Assembly (NCBI GenBank): GCA_022747635.1
Contig: JAKTNV010000265.1
Location: forward strand, 173,501 to 237,500
Length of the DNA stretch: 64,000 nt
Source: Hetaerina americana
Taxonomy: Eukaryota > Arthropoda > Insecta > Odonata > Calopterygidae
Direction: 5' to 3'
Shown here: positions 1 through 11,581 of the stretch, in pieces
Numbering within the stretch: position 1 is the first letter of the stretch
Layout: every line of letters starts with the position of its first letter
Notes under the pieces: generated by a model
Seen by the model: the letters and a program-made list of their open reading frames with translations, nothing else
The model's database searches: none
Told to the model about the DNA's origin: nothing
Position numbers and translations under genes: made by a program

Positions 1-760
1 GGCTTTCAGCTGTTCCGAGCCCGTTTCCTCGTGTCGTTTTGCTCTCATTTTCCTTCCACGTATTCTCTCTGTAATTTTTTCCCTCCGCTTGGGGGAGGGA
101 GGTGGATGGGGGTGGAATTTTTGCACTACGCTACGGTCGGCGGGCGAAAGGCGTCGGGAGTATGGGGAGGAGACGGTGCAAACCGAGGAGGGAGGGAGGG
201 AGTCGGGCGGGAAGGGCTCGCCTAGTCTCGGAGAGCGGCGGCCCTGTAGGATGGGAAGTGAAAACCCGTTCCACTGGGGGCTCGACCAGGTGTGCCGAAG
301 GTGTGTCTGGCTTTCACGAACTCCCATTGGCTCTGGCACCGGGAGCTGGCCCATTTACATAACGACCTCCATCTCCATTGGCCGAGGGTGGGGGAGGAGC
401 GAGAAAAATTCTCGTCTCTCCGAAGGGGCGGGGGGAAGGGGTGGCTGAGAGAGGGAAATGAATGTTGGAAAACGACGACGGGGAAACACCCCACCTTAGC
501 AGCAATCTCGAAGGTTCCTCCCTTACCACCCCCAACCCTCCCCCAACCCTCCCCCCACCCCAATCCACCTGCTGGCATGGTTGATAGATGGCGGTGGGGT
601 TGGGGGTAGGAATTTCCTCTCCCCTTGCGGCCGCTGCAGATTTCTCTCCCCCATGCCCCCCCTCCCACCCTGTTTCTCTGAGCGTTCGGTCTGGAAAGGC
701 GGCTATCAGGGTGAGTAGGTAGACCGGTGGAGAGTTAAGCGGCAGAAATGCACTCGGAGC
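1..760 (+). promoter_or_regulatory. GC-rich, promoter-like segment with possible splice donor
   Basis: The stretch is G/C-rich with scattered CpG, unlike the AT-rich DNA after it. It has strand-biased purine and pyrimidine runs, two ATTGG (inverted CCAAT) boxes near 326 and 378, and a good 5' splice-site match, CAGG/GTGAGT, at 711. The open frames here overlap in several frames and look like shadows of base composition. It may be a promoter and untranslated first exon on the plus strand, but no TATA box, initiator or coding frame proves that. Confidence 0.25.
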
Positions 761-859
761 AACGGAGAGTATTCTTTTCGAAAGCTAATGCGACTGGAGT
801 CACGTAAAACCCACGATTCGTGCTTCCCCCGTCTCCTTATGATGAAATACCTTACGTTT

Positions 860-1060
860 CGTCCTGCTGTGAGGACACTTTCTCAGGTATTGGATGGAGA
901 AATACTTCCGGATAATCAAGTGCCTTGTTTGGCCGATACCTTAAGTAATTATCGTTGTATAGAAGGACATTTTTATGGAATTGTTTCCGACATTAGTGTA
1001 GCCTCCGACGTGCCGCAGGGACACATGTTCCCTTTTCTTTCCCATTTAATACTTCTGTGA
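860..1060 (+). mobile_element. Decayed LINE-A reverse transcriptase fragment
   Basis: The plus-strand translation contains SDVPQGHMFP, a recognisable decay of the SGVPQGSVLGP palm-domain motif of non-LTR reverse transcriptases. Upstream frames are degraded. It is probably an old 5'- and 3'-truncated copy of the LINE that recurs through the window. It lies just outside a minus-strand copy that starts near 1325. Confidence 0.45.
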
Positions 1061-1324
1061 AATTCAGTATGAAGTAACCAATAATGTCAGATTATGCTAC
1101 ATCTACATACATTCTCCGTGACTCTCCCAAAAGGTGGGAAGTGGGATGAGGAAGGGATACGGGAGAGGAAGGGTGTTTAAATGGTTAAGAAAAGGGAGAA
1201 AATATTCACTGAAACAACTGAAAAGGTGTGCAAATCCACATACAAATTCATCGATTTCGTCATATAAAATTCGGCCATTGCTCGTCGATGATAAGGTCTT
1301 ATACGGTATAAATAAAATCTGTAT

Positions 1325-2260
1325 CTACACGGTGCTTCGTAAGGGTGTGTGACGATAGTTGCTAGGTCACCCCAAGCATTGTACACGACTGGGAAAATTT
1401 TTCCCAGTTTCAGGTGGTTGAATCTTCCAAGTTAATTTGGTGCGATATCAAATTCCTCTGTCTCTCACGTAAGCTCAGGTGCCTTTTAAAATTTTTTTAC
1501 GTGTTGCCGGCTCTTTTCGAGAACGAAGAGGTTCCCAGCCCCCCCCCCCCAGTATACGCTTCTAACTTCTCTTAGCAATTTTGAACATGCCTAGCAGATA
1601 TTCTCTTATAACTAATGTCAATCTCTGATTAACGCTATCTCCCATGGATCCGAGATACTTGCCACGTATTCTAAATGCGGCCTGGCTAAATCGAAGTGAC
1701 ACCTCTCTCTTGCTTTTTCATTAGATTTTCTCCACAACCCATCTAATAAAAATTAGCTTCTTTTTGGCTATCCCGCGTATTCTTCTAATGTGCACACTCT
1801 ATGAAAGGCCTGATGTCATTCTACAAGCAATGTAAAACTTCTCTAACACTCAAGCAATTCTTTCATGTTGTTACGGGCGTAATTTTCCCTTGTTAGTTCC
1901 GGGAATAGTGTATCTTGCAGGGATTTCCATTGATCTGCATTCCTTATGTCCTAATCTCCGAGTGTACTGATGAAAGATGTTTTTGAATTTCATTTAGCAT
2001 GGATTCATTTCTGCGAATTTTTGAGAGTCAACTGGAGACCCCATTCTTGGCACCGAGCATTATGTTGTTTGAGATCGTGAAAGACAGCCGCGCGGTCCGA
2101 TTTATTACTTATATCGCTCTAGATTAAGTATCATTAGTGTATAACGTGACGTTGCTGGTTACTTTAGCATTATTACCGTTTAATAAAAATGAGAAAGAGA
2201 AGGGGACCGATCACGCTTCCCTGTGGAACACCAGAGGCTACTTTCACATAATCGGAACTA
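1325..2260 (-). mobile_element. LINE-A copy, 5'-truncated and decayed
   Basis: This is a diverged copy of the same LINE as 3826-5985, in the same orientation. The segment around 1646-1815 can be aligned almost continuously with 4466-4640 (C-terminal part of the reverse transcriptase). The segment 2190-2240 matches the region around the GVPQG motif (about 4930-4990). The 3' terminal hairpin block (GTGTGTGACG...TAGGTCACC) is recognisable at about 1328-1370. No open frame survives. It carries the poly-C run near 1541. Confidence 0.6.
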
Positions 2261-2754
2261 ATTTCAACAATTAATACTTTTTATTTTCACTAGGAAAGAA
2301 AATCGCGAAAGAAATTCACTCTTTCGACATCAATCCCTCGTAATTACAGTGCGTGTGTATGTATATATGTATATATTTGCGCGTACATTCTCATACTTAA
2401 ATACATACATGGCCATATTCATCATGCAATAATGGATGTCTGTCTGATTTTTTTACGAATCATGCGACGGAAGAAATGTCTCTCACATCTGAGAAATCTC
2501 TCACTTCTGCTATCTATCTCTTTGTTTTATTCTGTTGTTCCAATCCGCAAAATAATGTGGAACCATGATAATTCCGTCTTGGTATACCTATATAATAATC
2601 AGCTTAGCTTGCTTTCGTCTTGATTCCTGGGACTCCCATCCTCATTTCTTGGTATAAATACTCTAATGACTCAGTACTCAAGCATTAGCCCTATGTGGGA
2701 TAATGAGTTTCCCACATTGCCGTCACGAGGTGGCGAATAACTCGGTATCTATGT

Positions 2755-3740
2755 GACTAACTCCCCGGAGATGATTACAAATATGGACATAGCTGAGGAC
2801 GTTAGCGACCGTAGAAGTCTCTACATCTACACAAATAGGGGATTAGTACTGAATGTAAGCAAATGCGCGGTAATGAAATTTTGGAGCAAAATAAGCGATT
2901 AACAGGAAATAAATTATGATAAGAGAGTTCAGTGTTAACTACGGCGGATCGATTTAAACATTTGGGGGAAGTAACATAACACCACGGATTTCACGGGGAG
3001 TATACTATATCAGGAGAATATGGGGATAGTCCTTGAAAAACCTCCATTAAACGGGTGGGGGGGGGGGACGAAGGAAATGTGATGCGATATTTAAAGAGAG
3101 GTGATATTTCGCTTTAGTTATGCCACATTTGTAATATGCCGCTCGTATTTGGGATCCTTGGGGAAAGAGTTGATTGTAGAATTAGATAAAATTCAGAGAA
3201 AATACACCAGATTCGTGAAACATTCTTATGATAAGAAGACGAGTGTTACAGTCCTGTTAGGGTAATCAGGCTGATAGCTGCTAGAGATGTGAAGAGAACA
3301 AGTGAGACCTTAGACTTGAAGCAAGGTTCAGAACACACGAGCTTAAATATGAAACAAAGGTAATTATTATGGTCCCACACTTTCTGGGTTAGTAATGTCA
3401 CAAAGATAAGAGAAGAGAGATTGACTCCAGGACAGATGGATATGTGTTCCCTCTTTCCCAGACAATAAGGAGTCATGTTAGTCATAATATAAATAGTAAA
3501 GACATTCGAATTACGAGTGAGGGCCAGATTAAACGCTGCGTAGACGCAGGATACATTCGTAGGTGTATTTTCCTGTGTATGTTAGTTGCTAGTATATATA
3601 TATATTTTCATCGTTGTTAGTCAAAATGGATTTTGAATGAATATAATATGTTTTGCATTTTGTTTTATGGGTGATCTTAACACACCCCGCCACACGCCCT
3701 TGATATGGATTGCAGGGTGTTGTGTAGATGTAGATAGGAA
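2755..3740 (+). mobile_element. LINE-A copy, plus strand, 3' half
   Basis: The translation gives broken pieces of the LINE-A reverse transcriptase C-terminus: a block like NVSKCAVMKFWSK near 2850, a KHLG block near 2960 and a YAARIWDPWGK block near 3150. After a 3' UTR the copy ends with the family's 3' hairpin (CACCCCGCCACACGCCC near 3681) and a short GTAGAT tail at 3722-3737. It is 5'-truncated with multiple stops. It meets the minus-strand copy that starts at 3826 tail to tail. Confidence 0.55.
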
Positions 3741-3825
3741 TAACCCGCGATCCACCGAAAAGGTGTGCGTTAGGGATAGCAAGCAACATATGAAACGGGT
3801 AAGGGATGAGGGAGGGGATGTTTTT

Positions 3826-5985
3826 CATCTACATCTACTGAATACCCCGCAAGCCGCCGCAAGGGCGTGTGACGGGGGGTGTAAGGTCACCACCCGTAAT
3901 TTAGAAAGAAAAGAAAAAAACCGCATACAAAAGCCACAAATTTATACATCCACAAAAAAAACATGGCATACATTCATGCAAGAACACTTACACCCTACAC
4001 ATATGCCGACTCTCAAACTACCATCTAACATACACATGCACCTACAAGTATACCGAACATCTTTGCAATGTTTAATTTTGTTCCGACTTATTCTATGTAA
4101 ATTCAATGTTTTTAATATTTCGAAAGTGACTTCGGTTTCTTACTATTATGATTTCTGATTGTTCAGGGAAAGAAGGAGTATTTGTATCTATCTGTACTGG
4201 AATCTATCTCCCTTATTTTATCTTTGTGCTCTGATCTACCTAAGTAGTGCGGGGCCATTATAATTCCTCTAGAGCCATCGTTAAACTCGTTTGTTCTGAA
4301 CCTTTCTAAAAGTCTAAGTCTCGTTTGCTCTCTCCGTACTTCAAGTGGCTCCCAGCCTAAATTCCCTAAGAGACCTGTCGCTCTTGTGTTCTTATCATAA
4401 CAATTTTTAACGAATCTGGCGGATTTTCTCTGGACTTAATCTAATTCTTTTCGCCAAATTTCTCCCAAGGATCCCAAGTACTTGCGGCATATTCGAAATG
4501 AGGTCTAACTAGAGCAAAATAACACCTCTCTTTAACTTTTTCATTACATTTCCCCACCACCCGTTTAATGAAGCCGAGTTTCTTTAAAGCTGGTCCGCAT
4601 ATTGTCCTGATATGTGCTCCCCATGAAAGGCGTGGTGTTAGAACAACCCCCAAATATTTAACTTGATCGGCCGTAGTCAGTACTGAACCCTCTATTTCGT
4701 AGTTTATATCCTGTTCGCCGCTTCCTTTGTTCCAAACTTTCAAACCTGCGCATTTATCTATATTAAGCGTTAATTCCCATTTATTGCACCATTCCGAGAT
4801 TGTGTCTAAGTCTCTAGAGAGTTGTTCGCGGTCTAGTTGGCACCTTATTTCCCAGTATACCACCATGTCGTCAGCAAATAACCTCAGATTGCTACTAACG
4901 TGTGCGCTTAAATAATCACTGTATATTAAGAAAAGAAGAGGCCCTATTACACATCCCTGGGGGACGCCCGAAGTTACATCTCTATCCGTTGAGCACAACC
5001 CATCTATGACTACTATTTGTTTGCGATTTGACAAGAAGTCTAATACAATTAATAAATTTCTCATTGATTCCATATTAATTACGTTTATGTAGCAGTTTAT
5101 TGTGTTGGACTTTGTCGAAGGTTTTTTTGAAATCTAGGAATACTACAAATACATCATACCCCGCCTTAGCGCCATCAAGGACTACCCTCTGTTCCCGCTC
5201 TAAGAGAAAATCTTCAACCCAATTTATTGCGCCCTTGTTTATACCCGCGACCTTTAATTTATGACTTAGTTTACCATGGGGAACCTTATCAAATGCCTTT
5301 TGAAAATCTAAAAAGATCGTATCCACTTGCCTACATCTCACCCGATAAAATTAAGTCATGTGTAAACAATCCTAATTGGGTTTCGCATGAGCGGGTTTTT
5401 CTGAATCCATGTTGATGGTCACTTAAAAAGTTAATTTTATCAAGATATCTCATTATAGAACTGACGATAATGTGCTCTTAGATTTTGCCACAGATAGAAG
5501 TGAGAGATATAGATCTATAATTACTGGGATCCTCCCTGTCACCACTTTTAAAAATAGGCGTTATTTGCGCGGTTTTCCAATTCTTAGGGACTTAGCACTC
5601 TGTGAGGGATTTGTTAAATATAAATTCAAGGTACGGGGCAATGTTTGGAGCTAAATGTTTTATCACCCTAGCTGGTATATTTTAGGGACCCGGGGATTTG
5701 TTGGGTTTAATCTCATTGGGCAATGTGAGAATTCGTTGTTGGTCTGCTGTTATTTTTTCCATGGGCTGTTTATGTATTGTTTCTTGGAGATATGCGGTGC
5801 CAACATCGTTCGTGAAAACGATTTGGAAGAATGAATTTAGGATGTTATGTTTACCCTCACCGTCTATATGAATTATATTGTTACAATCCCTTAAGCAAGC
5901 CACGGTTTGTTTACTCCCATTTACTTCCCTAACATATGACCAGAAAGCTTTGGGATCAGTGTCCAAATACTAGTAAAGTACTTGA
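3826..5985 (-). mobile_element. LINE-A, best-preserved copy (Jockey/CR1-type non-LTR retrotransposon)
   Basis: This is a minus-strand non-LTR retrotransposon. Its 3' end lies at 3826, with a GTAGATG-type tail followed by a GC-rich terminal hairpin (outer stem ACACCCCGC / GCGGGGTGT) and about 580 bp of 3' UTR. Reverse transcriptase coding sequence runs from about 5966 down to 4441. No apurinic endonuclease domain is present, so the copy is 5'-truncated near 5985, as usual for target-primed insertions. Frameshifts and stops break the frame. Clade assignment (Jockey/CR1 group rather than RTE) rests on the SGVPQG, FADD and YLGV motifs and is an inference. Confidence 0.75.
4441..5966 (-). pseudogene. 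LINE-A reverse transcriptase, broken and internally duplicated
   Basis: This is the reverse transcriptase that would copy LINE RNA at a nicked target. The N-terminal part (5966-5682) has DPKAFWSYV, typical of the region before the fingers. The middle (about 5620-5350) reads, with frameshifts, as an SNYRSISLTS block and an HQHGFRKTRS block. The palm follows with FLDFQKAFDKVPH (motif A). The last open segment (5073-4441, 210 residues) has SGVPQG at residues 35-40, the catalytic FADD at 66-69, then a YLGV block. Motif A occurs twice: a second FLDFKKTFDKV lies 3' of the first, with the join near 5152. This suggests a chimera of two sister copies. It is not a functional gene as it stands. Confidence 0.75.
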
Positions 5986-7302
5986 CGTTTAAAGGCTAGT
6001 AAGGGAAAAGGGAAATAGAAAAAAAAAGTCCACTTAAAATCCCTCTAGAAATCTACATGGTGGTGAACAAATATGTATACACATGTTAGCGTTAAACTTA
6101 GTTTTAAAAATAGTTAATTTTACATAAGTACTCAGCTATATTATGTAGGAGGGTGTAAAAATTAACCAGAAATACTTGTATACGGGAGACCGCCACCATA
6201 CAGGTCATGCATAACTGGAAAGTGAGAAGGGGAAAACGTTAAGCGAAGGTCATGAAGCATGAAGTCCCCACCCCTGACGCCACAGGTGGAAAAAGTGACA
6301 CCCTGCACTCCATGCCACTTATATATAGGCATGTAGTATTCGATTGAGATGAAATTTGTGTGTTTTGAACCATTATCCATGCTATCCAATCCGTCGGATA
6401 AGTAAATACTTGAAGCCCACCAACCTTTTTAACACTAAACAGTGATGGATCGTGTCTTCGCTTTGGCACGGAAACTGCGTTTGCAGACGATTCGGCTCCA
6501 TTTAAGAGATGAATTGGGATTGGTCGGGAAATGAAAGCCATTCTATTCGCCCTTGGTCTTTAGGAGTGGGTGGGGTTAAAAGCACACGAAATGTTTAATT
6601 GCCTCCGGGTGAAGTGGCGTAAAGAGGTTCGAGGTGTGCTTCCATGAATTGCATCGGCCTGATGATGGCGAAGCACCAAGCCGGCGTTTCGTCATCTCGT
6701 CCTCGGTGTCGCCTCGTTTTCAGAGTGGAGGAAAATAAAATGAGAAAATATCCCAGTTTCTTCCGATTGGTGGATTCTTCCATTAGCCGGCAGCCGAGCC
6801 CCTTCGTCCCGTACCCCTCCCCATTCCCTCGGCGAGGGAGGTTGGCAACGAGCGGGAACGAGGAACCAGTTCGCTCCCAGGATCAGGGAAAGGGTGAGTT
6901 GAAGTGGTGGTGTCAACCCCGTTGAAGGTCATCCAGAAGGGAGGAGGAGGAGGAGAGGGGTTGGTGGGAGAACGAATCCGGATGCGTGACGGTCGCATAG
7001 GGCCGCTCCCTCCTTCGAGACGAGGGTTATTTTAGGGATTTTTCCGCACGCGCGGCGGGGGTTAGGCGGTTGGATGAGGGTGGAAAGGGGCGGCGAGCGG
7101 ATGGGGTGTCATTGACTGTGGAGAGCTCCGGGGGTGCCGGCCTGGGTCGTCAAGAAGCCGACGGATCCCCTGGAATCGTGATTATTGGATTTGCATCCTC
7201 CTTGTACCGTTCTCCACTAGTCGAGAGAAGAAGGTTCTGTGCCTCGTGCTCTGTACTCGCGTCCGGAACCTTGACAACCAGCACCTCCCCCCGATACAAT
7301 CT
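5986..7302. other. Anonymous DNA with GC-rich island
   Basis: No recognisable gene is seen. 6148-6224 shares several blocks with 8007-8092 (a common AGGTCATGC and CTGGAAAG), so both may be ends of one unidentified old repeat. 6595-7260 is GC-rich with many CpG and a GTGAGT at 6895 after AAAGG. Short overlapping open frames there are not convincing. The island could be regulatory or an untranslated exon. Confidence 0.3.
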
Positions 7303-7680
7303 TATACGAGGTCTGTCCAATATGTACGCGAACTGAGGCGATAAAAACTTTTATTTTTCAAAATTTAGTCTACATCGATTTTTTCCACTTCAAAGTACTC
7401 TCCATTGGTTGCTATACACTTATTTCATCTTCTTTTCCACTGTTTAAAGCACCCTTGGAAGTCCTCGGCAGTAAGGCTTGTTAGTTTTCTCATCGTTTCT
7501 TCCTTTATTGTGTCCACATCTTTTCAGTGATGTCCCCTCATCACATTTTTGCATTTTCTTAATAGGAAAAAGTCGCAGGGGGCGAGATCTGGCGAATAAG
7601 GAGAATGTTCAAGGATGGTGATTGAATTTTTTTGCCAGAAACTGCCGAACAATCAATGCTGAATGTGCAGTGCATAAAAT
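7303..7680 (-). mobile_element. Mariner-type transposon, 3' fragment
   Basis: The minus-strand translation gives AHSALIVRQFLAKK, then SPYSPDLAPCDFFLL, then KCIATNGEYF. This is the C-terminal catalytic third of a D,D34D mariner transposase, including the third aspartate (LAPCD). In-frame stops are present. The element end (ACGAGGTCTGTCC at 7304) is preserved as the right inverted terminal repeat. The other end is lost near 7680, so the N-terminal helix-turn-helix and first two aspartates are missing. It belongs to a different mariner lineage from the one at 20384. Confidence 0.7.
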
Positions 7681-8157
7681 AGGTTAATATGTGCATCGAT
7701 TAATATTTCCCTACATGCAGCATTATCAGGTTAAAATATAAAATTATTATACACCTATTTGTATCTACATTACACATAATCCTGTGTAAGCAAATGTGTA
7801 AGTGTAAGCTGTGTAAGTGTAACCAAACAGGCTTCTCGTAGGAGTTGCAAGCACCAGAGGGAGAGGGAGAAAAAGGTTGTGGGGAAAAGGGGAAAACTAA
7901 ACCCACACCGATGTATACACTTATATTCATATTAGCGACAAACTTTGTGTCAACCAAGTGTTACTTTTACCCATCTCTGAAGTTTTCTAGTATACTATAT
8001 TATTAGGAGGGGATGAAAATGAACACTAGCCACTAATATGAGGGACCAACACAGGTGTTGCCAACAAGGCAGGTCATGCGGAGCTGGAAAGGCATACATC
8101 CATATATTTGACGTGCGCTTGGAATGGGCTACACCGCGACTAACTCTACGAGGATCA
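7681..8157. other. Anonymous DNA
   Basis: No gene is recognised. A GTGTAAGTGTAAGC-like short tandem lies near 7798-7828. The unidentified repeat block at 8007-8092 resembles 6148-6224. Confidence 0.3.
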
Positions 8158-8732
8158 GGTAATAGCCATGTAAATGAAAAATTGAAGGAAAATTGATGCC
8201 AAAATAAACAAAGGAGTTAGATTAGGATGTGACCTCTCATCAGTATTATTCGACGAGTATTTAGAAGAGGCAGGCAAAAAATTGAATACGAAGGAGTCAA
8301 GGTCAATGGCGAAGAAATCAACATGCTCCGGTTTGCAAATGACATCGCAGTAGTCGTGGAAACATGAGGTGACCTGAAAGCGAATCTGAATGCTCTGCTC
8401 GTAGTGCATCGGGAATATAAAATGAGCTTCAGCAAAAAGAATTCTAATGTCCTTTTGTGTGTTTGGAAGAGAGAAGCTGAAGGCAGATATTGCAATTCGA
8501 TGAATGTAACTAAAGCAAGCGGAATGCTTCATCTACCTCAGCTGCAGTATAATTCGGAATGAAGAAGTTCGACCGGGATCAAGCGAATAGTGTTTCAAGC
8601 TAAGGAGACTATCATGTGGGAGAGGCAACTGCAGTGTTCAAAGAACACCTTTGGTTGCAATCGAGGAAGTCGTTCGTCAAAACTTTCGTATGGAGCATGG
8701 CACTCCATGGATCAGAACCATACACTTGAAAA
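8158..8732 (+). mobile_element. RTE-1 (BovB-like LINE) fragment
   Basis: The plus-strand translation gives NKGVRLGCDLSS (for GVRQGCPLSP), VNGEEINMLRFANDIAVVVE (for the ADD catalytic box, here AND) and later frame pieces. The nucleotide sequence continues to the HSMDQNH region (GSETW equivalent) near 8700. It aligns with 38740-39063 and, in reverse, with 22100-22600. Frameshifts and a stop after VVVET make it non-functional. The RTE clade call rests on the GVRQGC, FADDIA and YGSETW...WCWRRM set of motifs. Confidence 0.65.
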
Positions 8733-9249
8733 CTTGTTAGCTCATGTACGAAAATTCTTGTGTGCGTACGTGACTATGCGTAACGCAAATATTGTCGCGC
8801 TAATTTGTGAGTGAACTATCCAAATGTAGGAGCTGAAGGGCTCTTGGTCTATCTTGAATTCCTGCTTTGTGGAAGCGGAGGGATATGCCAAGGTTTCATA
8901 AGAAATGGTGGCATGAAGATGGGTAGATGGCATGAAGTACTGAAAAATAAAATCTTTTTGGGGAAAGTAATCGTTTTGGTTAGGGAGGTTCACGCGACAA
9001 GTTTATGGCAATATTTAGGGACTACGAAATAGTCCCCTGTAATAGTTAAGCCGGGAAATTACGATAAAAGATAAATTAAATCAATATCGTATTGTTAGCA
9101 GAAATGTATGAAAAGCTCACAAAAAATGTTTGAAGGCGTGAACGTGTATAAGATTTCTGATTATTAAAGACAGCATACACAGATAAAAATGGCATTTGTT
9201 ATTTAACATATTGATCAGCGTATATTTTCAATATAATTAATATACTCAC
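8733..9249. other. Nothing recognised
   Basis: AT-rich sequence without a convincing coding frame, repeat or RNA gene. It would be intron if the exon at 9250-9363 is real. Confidence 0.4.
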
Positions 9250-9363
9250 CTTTAATGCTATTTCCTCCTTAGGAAATTCCTTATCTTTTTCACTGGTTCC
9301 TGGTGCGCAATCTTTTATGTCTTCTCCAACCATATTTCTGAGGCATGATGTCAACTCCGCTCT
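9250..9363 (-). CDS. Candidate internal coding exon of an unidentified host gene
   Basis: On the minus strand a pyrimidine-rich acceptor (ATTATTTCCCCAG) is followed by exactly 114 bases that are open in only one of three frames, then AAAG/GTGAGT, a strong 5' splice site. The open frame starts and ends in phase 0 and encodes 38 residues, beginning RAELTSCLRNMVGEDIK and ending FPKEEIALK. They are charged and soluble-looking, with no low-complexity bias. I do not recognise the protein. The flanks are AT-rich, as expected of introns, and no transposon motif is nearby. What is seen is the splice frame; that it belongs to an expressed gene is inference. Confidence 0.55.
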
Positions 9364-10040
9364 CTGGGGAAATAATTAAGGAAAATAATCTTTAGTTGCT
9401 TTCTTAAACTTAAATATTCATGAAATGGGCTTAGGAAAATACGTTAATATAGTATAGCGCCATTTTTTTTCTACATTATTTTGGCCGCTCTTCGAAATTT
9501 GGCAAGTAATTTCGGCAAAAGGAGAAAAAATTAATTATTGAAATAAATGGTTTACACTGAGATCTCGATCGATTTGTGAAAAAATATAAGAAAGTGTTCC
9601 CGGGTCTTGGAAGAATAAGAGTCGGTGGCCACGAAAAGAGATGAAGTGATATAGGAATTTAGCCAGGCCCAATCAATTACAAAAGGCTGGGCAATCACTG
9701 AAGTACCGACAATGGGGAAGGGACAAACGTCCTGTGTGTTGGAATTCATTCACTGGCGGGCATTCCTGCCCCTCAGAGCAACGTGAAACTATCGCATCCC
9801 AAATTCCTGCGGTTCGTTGACTGCCAACATTGCGAAAGTTTTCACTCAACGTACCGGTGACGGGAGTACAGAATTTCAGAAATGATCGTAAAAGGTTTTT
9901 GGGTTCAAATCCGATATCGACTCTGGATTATTCGGAGCCCACGCACAGAATCGGTCATATTTGACCTCTCAATTTTTAAGAATCAAAATTCAGGATTGAT
10001 GGATTTGAATTATCGTATCTTGCGCAGTTGCCGATCGTCT
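9364..10040. other. Nothing recognised
   Basis: Presumed intron or intergenic sequence, with no motif I can assign. Confidence 0.4.
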
Positions 10041-10262
10041 AGATAGAAATCTTGGCCACGCCAACAATTGTATTGCAACACCGACCAATCGCGACACCGA
10101 AATACGCGATGCCAGATGGAGGACGTTCTTATTTGATGATGGTATCCACTGAAGTCCCGCAAGGAAGCGTGCTTGGTCCCGTCATTTCTTCATTTGCAGA
10201 TGTGACATTTATTGTTAGGGAACCAGCGAAGGCAGATTTTCCCCCGATAATACGGTCAACAA
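10041..10262 (+). mobile_element. Reverse transcriptase relic, Jockey type
   Basis: The plus-strand open frame of 73 codons (10052-10273) contains STEVPQGSVLGP, a clear match to the GVPQGSVLGP palm motif, followed by FADVTFIV, a likely decay of the FADDT catalytic box. The linker between the two is far too short, so an internal deletion is likely. It belongs to a lineage closer to 56230-56650 than to LINE-A. Confidence 0.5.
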
Positions 10263-10711
10263 CCAAGGTATAAAACCCGTCTATAAAATAGTCAACTTGG
10301 TTTGCAAAAATTATAATTAAAATAATGATAAGTGCTTTCCCTATGCACCTAAAATCACGGGTTCATCCCTTGGGGATCAAATAGTTTGCCTACCACACTT
10401 CGAGGCACTCGGGAAGCTCAATTTGTTCGCAAATTGTGTCTTCTGGTGTTGTGTTTGTCGAAGTGTGCCATTACTATTAGAAGGTGACCTAATTCACCCT
10501 CGATGGCCGCTTGCAGGGTATGATGTATGTCTCTTTGTCGTCGTTTTTCTAACCGTTGGAGCAGGGTTGGGCTTGTATGCGAGTACGTTGATGGTGAAAG
10601 TAGGCGGAGCACATCCGAGGATTGGGAGGGAGGAGGCAGGGGTTCGACGAGGTGTCCGTTATTGCGCAAGGGCATCTTGAGCGGGCGTTCTCGTCCGGCT
10701 AGTCGTCGTCT

Positions 10712-11310
10712 TTAGCTTAACGTGCCCCTGCTCCCGTCTACCTCAAGGGACACCATGCCCAGAGAGGGGCAAGATGCCATTCTCACCTCTGCTCTGTTAC
10801 GCGGCGTCGCATACCGTCTGCTCTTCGGCGTCAAGACGTCGTCACGCAAGCCCCCGCACGACCCATTACGTCTCCCGTCGAGAATCTGACGTGCGGTCAA
10901 GAGTTCTCTTTTGAACTCGTCGTGGTTACGTAAACCGTACTCATTCTGCGGTGTGGTGTACTCCCGTGGCAGTGGCGATGACGCCTCGGAAGCATTGGCA
11001 TGTTCTACAGAGGTATCCCCGGCGAACACGTGTTGATGTCTAACGTGCGGTCGGGAAACGTAACACCTTTCGAAATTCCCTTTCGTCTGCGGGGGGAGAA
11101 AAGAATCCCTGGATCTGTGTTGTGTTCGTCATTAATGAGAGACTTATCCTCGAGTGGTGGTTTCTCGCATTGCGAAACGTGATCTCGTTGATTTTGCGTC
11201 CACTTCGTCTGGAAATCCGATTGATGCAATGTGCCTGGATCTACGTGGTACGCTGCAAACCTCCAATGGAGTTCATGTCCAGTCTGGTGATTCCACGCGA
11301 GATCCCCCAA
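10712..11310 (-). CDS. Unrecognised pair of overlapping open frames (doubtful)
   Basis: Two minus-strand frames (11310-11005, 101 codons; 11029-10712, 105 codons) overlap in a GC-richer block. Their products are polar, with no signal peptide, membrane span or known motif. A near-repeat, TCTGACGTGCGGTC (10883) and TCTAACGTGCGGTC (11038), lies within the block. It could be a frameshifted pseudogene, a retroelement gag-like relic, or chance open frames. No splice sites or start context favour a real gene. Confidence 0.15.
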
Positions 11311-11581
11311 CTTCCACGCTAAGTATTACTAAAAATGTTAGGGAATAGCCTAGAAGTAGTGTGGTCGAAACGACGGGAGTCACTCATTTTTACGAGGAAC
11401 TTTAAAATGGCGTGACGGTATATTTGCACATGTGACGTAAAAATGCGACGGATTCGGTTTACAGGTCTCCCCCTAAACTTTAGGGGTTAAAATTTAACCC
11501 CTAAAACGTCATTTTTCTCTATCCAGCAAAAGTGGCAAGACCACCTTAAAATGAAATATTTTGGTGATTGTTTTGTGATTC

